This document shows positions 5,073 to 5,162 of a DNA stretch of 5,162 nt, piece by piece. Positions within the stretch are counted from its first letter, which is position 1. Every line of letters begins with the position of its first letter. The stretch is from NCBI GenBank assembly GCA_031273985.1, contig JAISQV010000211.1, positions 1 to 5,162 of the forward strand, read 5' to 3'. The notes below the pieces were generated by a model that was not told the DNA's origin, did no database searches, and saw only the letters and a list, made by a program, of their open reading frames with translations. Source of the stretch: Spirochaetaceae bacterium (GTDB taxonomy: Bacteria > Spirochaetota > Spirochaetia > Treponematales > Breznakiellaceae). Made by a program: the position numbers and the translations under genes.

Positions 5073-5162
5073 TTAACCACGAAAAGCACGAAAGATACGA
5101 AAAGAAGAGGAATAATGAGATGATTACTAGCAAAAATTTCGTGCTTTTCGTGTCTTTCGTGG
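5073..5162. repeat. Inverted-repeat block 3 (CACGAA-type), cut by the window end
   Basis: It starts TTAACCACGAAAAGCACGAA and, after a spacer of about 35 bases, continues with the opposite-strand equivalent TTTCGTGCTTTTCGTG (from 5138) to TTTCGTGG at the last base. The arms contain AAAGCACGAAA-type steps in inverted order. The right end of the arm (presumably …GTGGTTAA) lies outside the window. This copy is shorter and its arms are more alike than in blocks 1 and 2. Confidence 0.8.

Noticed and set aside
4894..5089. Two 60-codon ORFs on opposite strands
   Set aside because: They arise from the GC-rich hairpin island and mirror each other; composition and lack of motifs argue against real proteins.
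4655..5162. CRISPR array
   Set aside because: The CACGAA repeats have no regular 25-40 base repeat with unique spacers; they are inverted pairs with roughly 10-12 base steps.

Overview
The window holds two ordinary metabolic or transport loci and about 1.25 kb of repeat-rich intergenic DNA. Protein-coding DNA is GC-rich with strong G/C preference at third codon positions. The organism cannot be fixed from this sequence. A GC-rich anaerobe is plausible, perhaps a spirochaete related to termite-gut Treponema, judging by the style of the binding-protein signal peptide (…LFARGRAEE) and the intergenic repeats. That is an inference from general impression.

Layout. Bases 1-1278 (+) encode the C-terminal 425 residues of a GH13 alpha-amylase-family enzyme; its 5' end lies outside the window. 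Converging on it, 28 bp away, is a 545-residue protein (1307-2944, -) that fuses an SsuC/TauC-type permease to an SsuB/TauB-type ATPase in one chain. Upstream of that, after a 440-bp gap, is a periplasmic NitT/TauT-type binding protein (3385-4347, -) with its own ribosome binding site and a plausible promoter. Together the two minus-strand genes make a complete importer: binding protein in the periplasm, and a homodimer of the fusion supplying two membrane and two ATPase domains. The substrate is not known.

The DNA encoding the linker of the fusion contains a perfect 17-bp inverted repeat and two shorter palindromes. This suggests that palindromic elements were built into the reading frame near the domain junction.

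The intergenic DNA (2945-3384 and 4348-5162) has no convincing gene. It holds three blocks whose ends carry inverted copies of TTAACCACGAA-type sequence with internal CACGAA steps. Two of these blocks share a homologous core. Comparing them shows that block 1 was split by a 189-bp insert with short imperfect inverted ends and a CTAG duplication, which resembles a MITE. Block 2 is bracketed by an inverted GGGTCAAGTTTA motif, and a GC-rich hairpin island starts just outside each arm. The regions at 4421-4605 and 4910-5050 are these hairpin islands.
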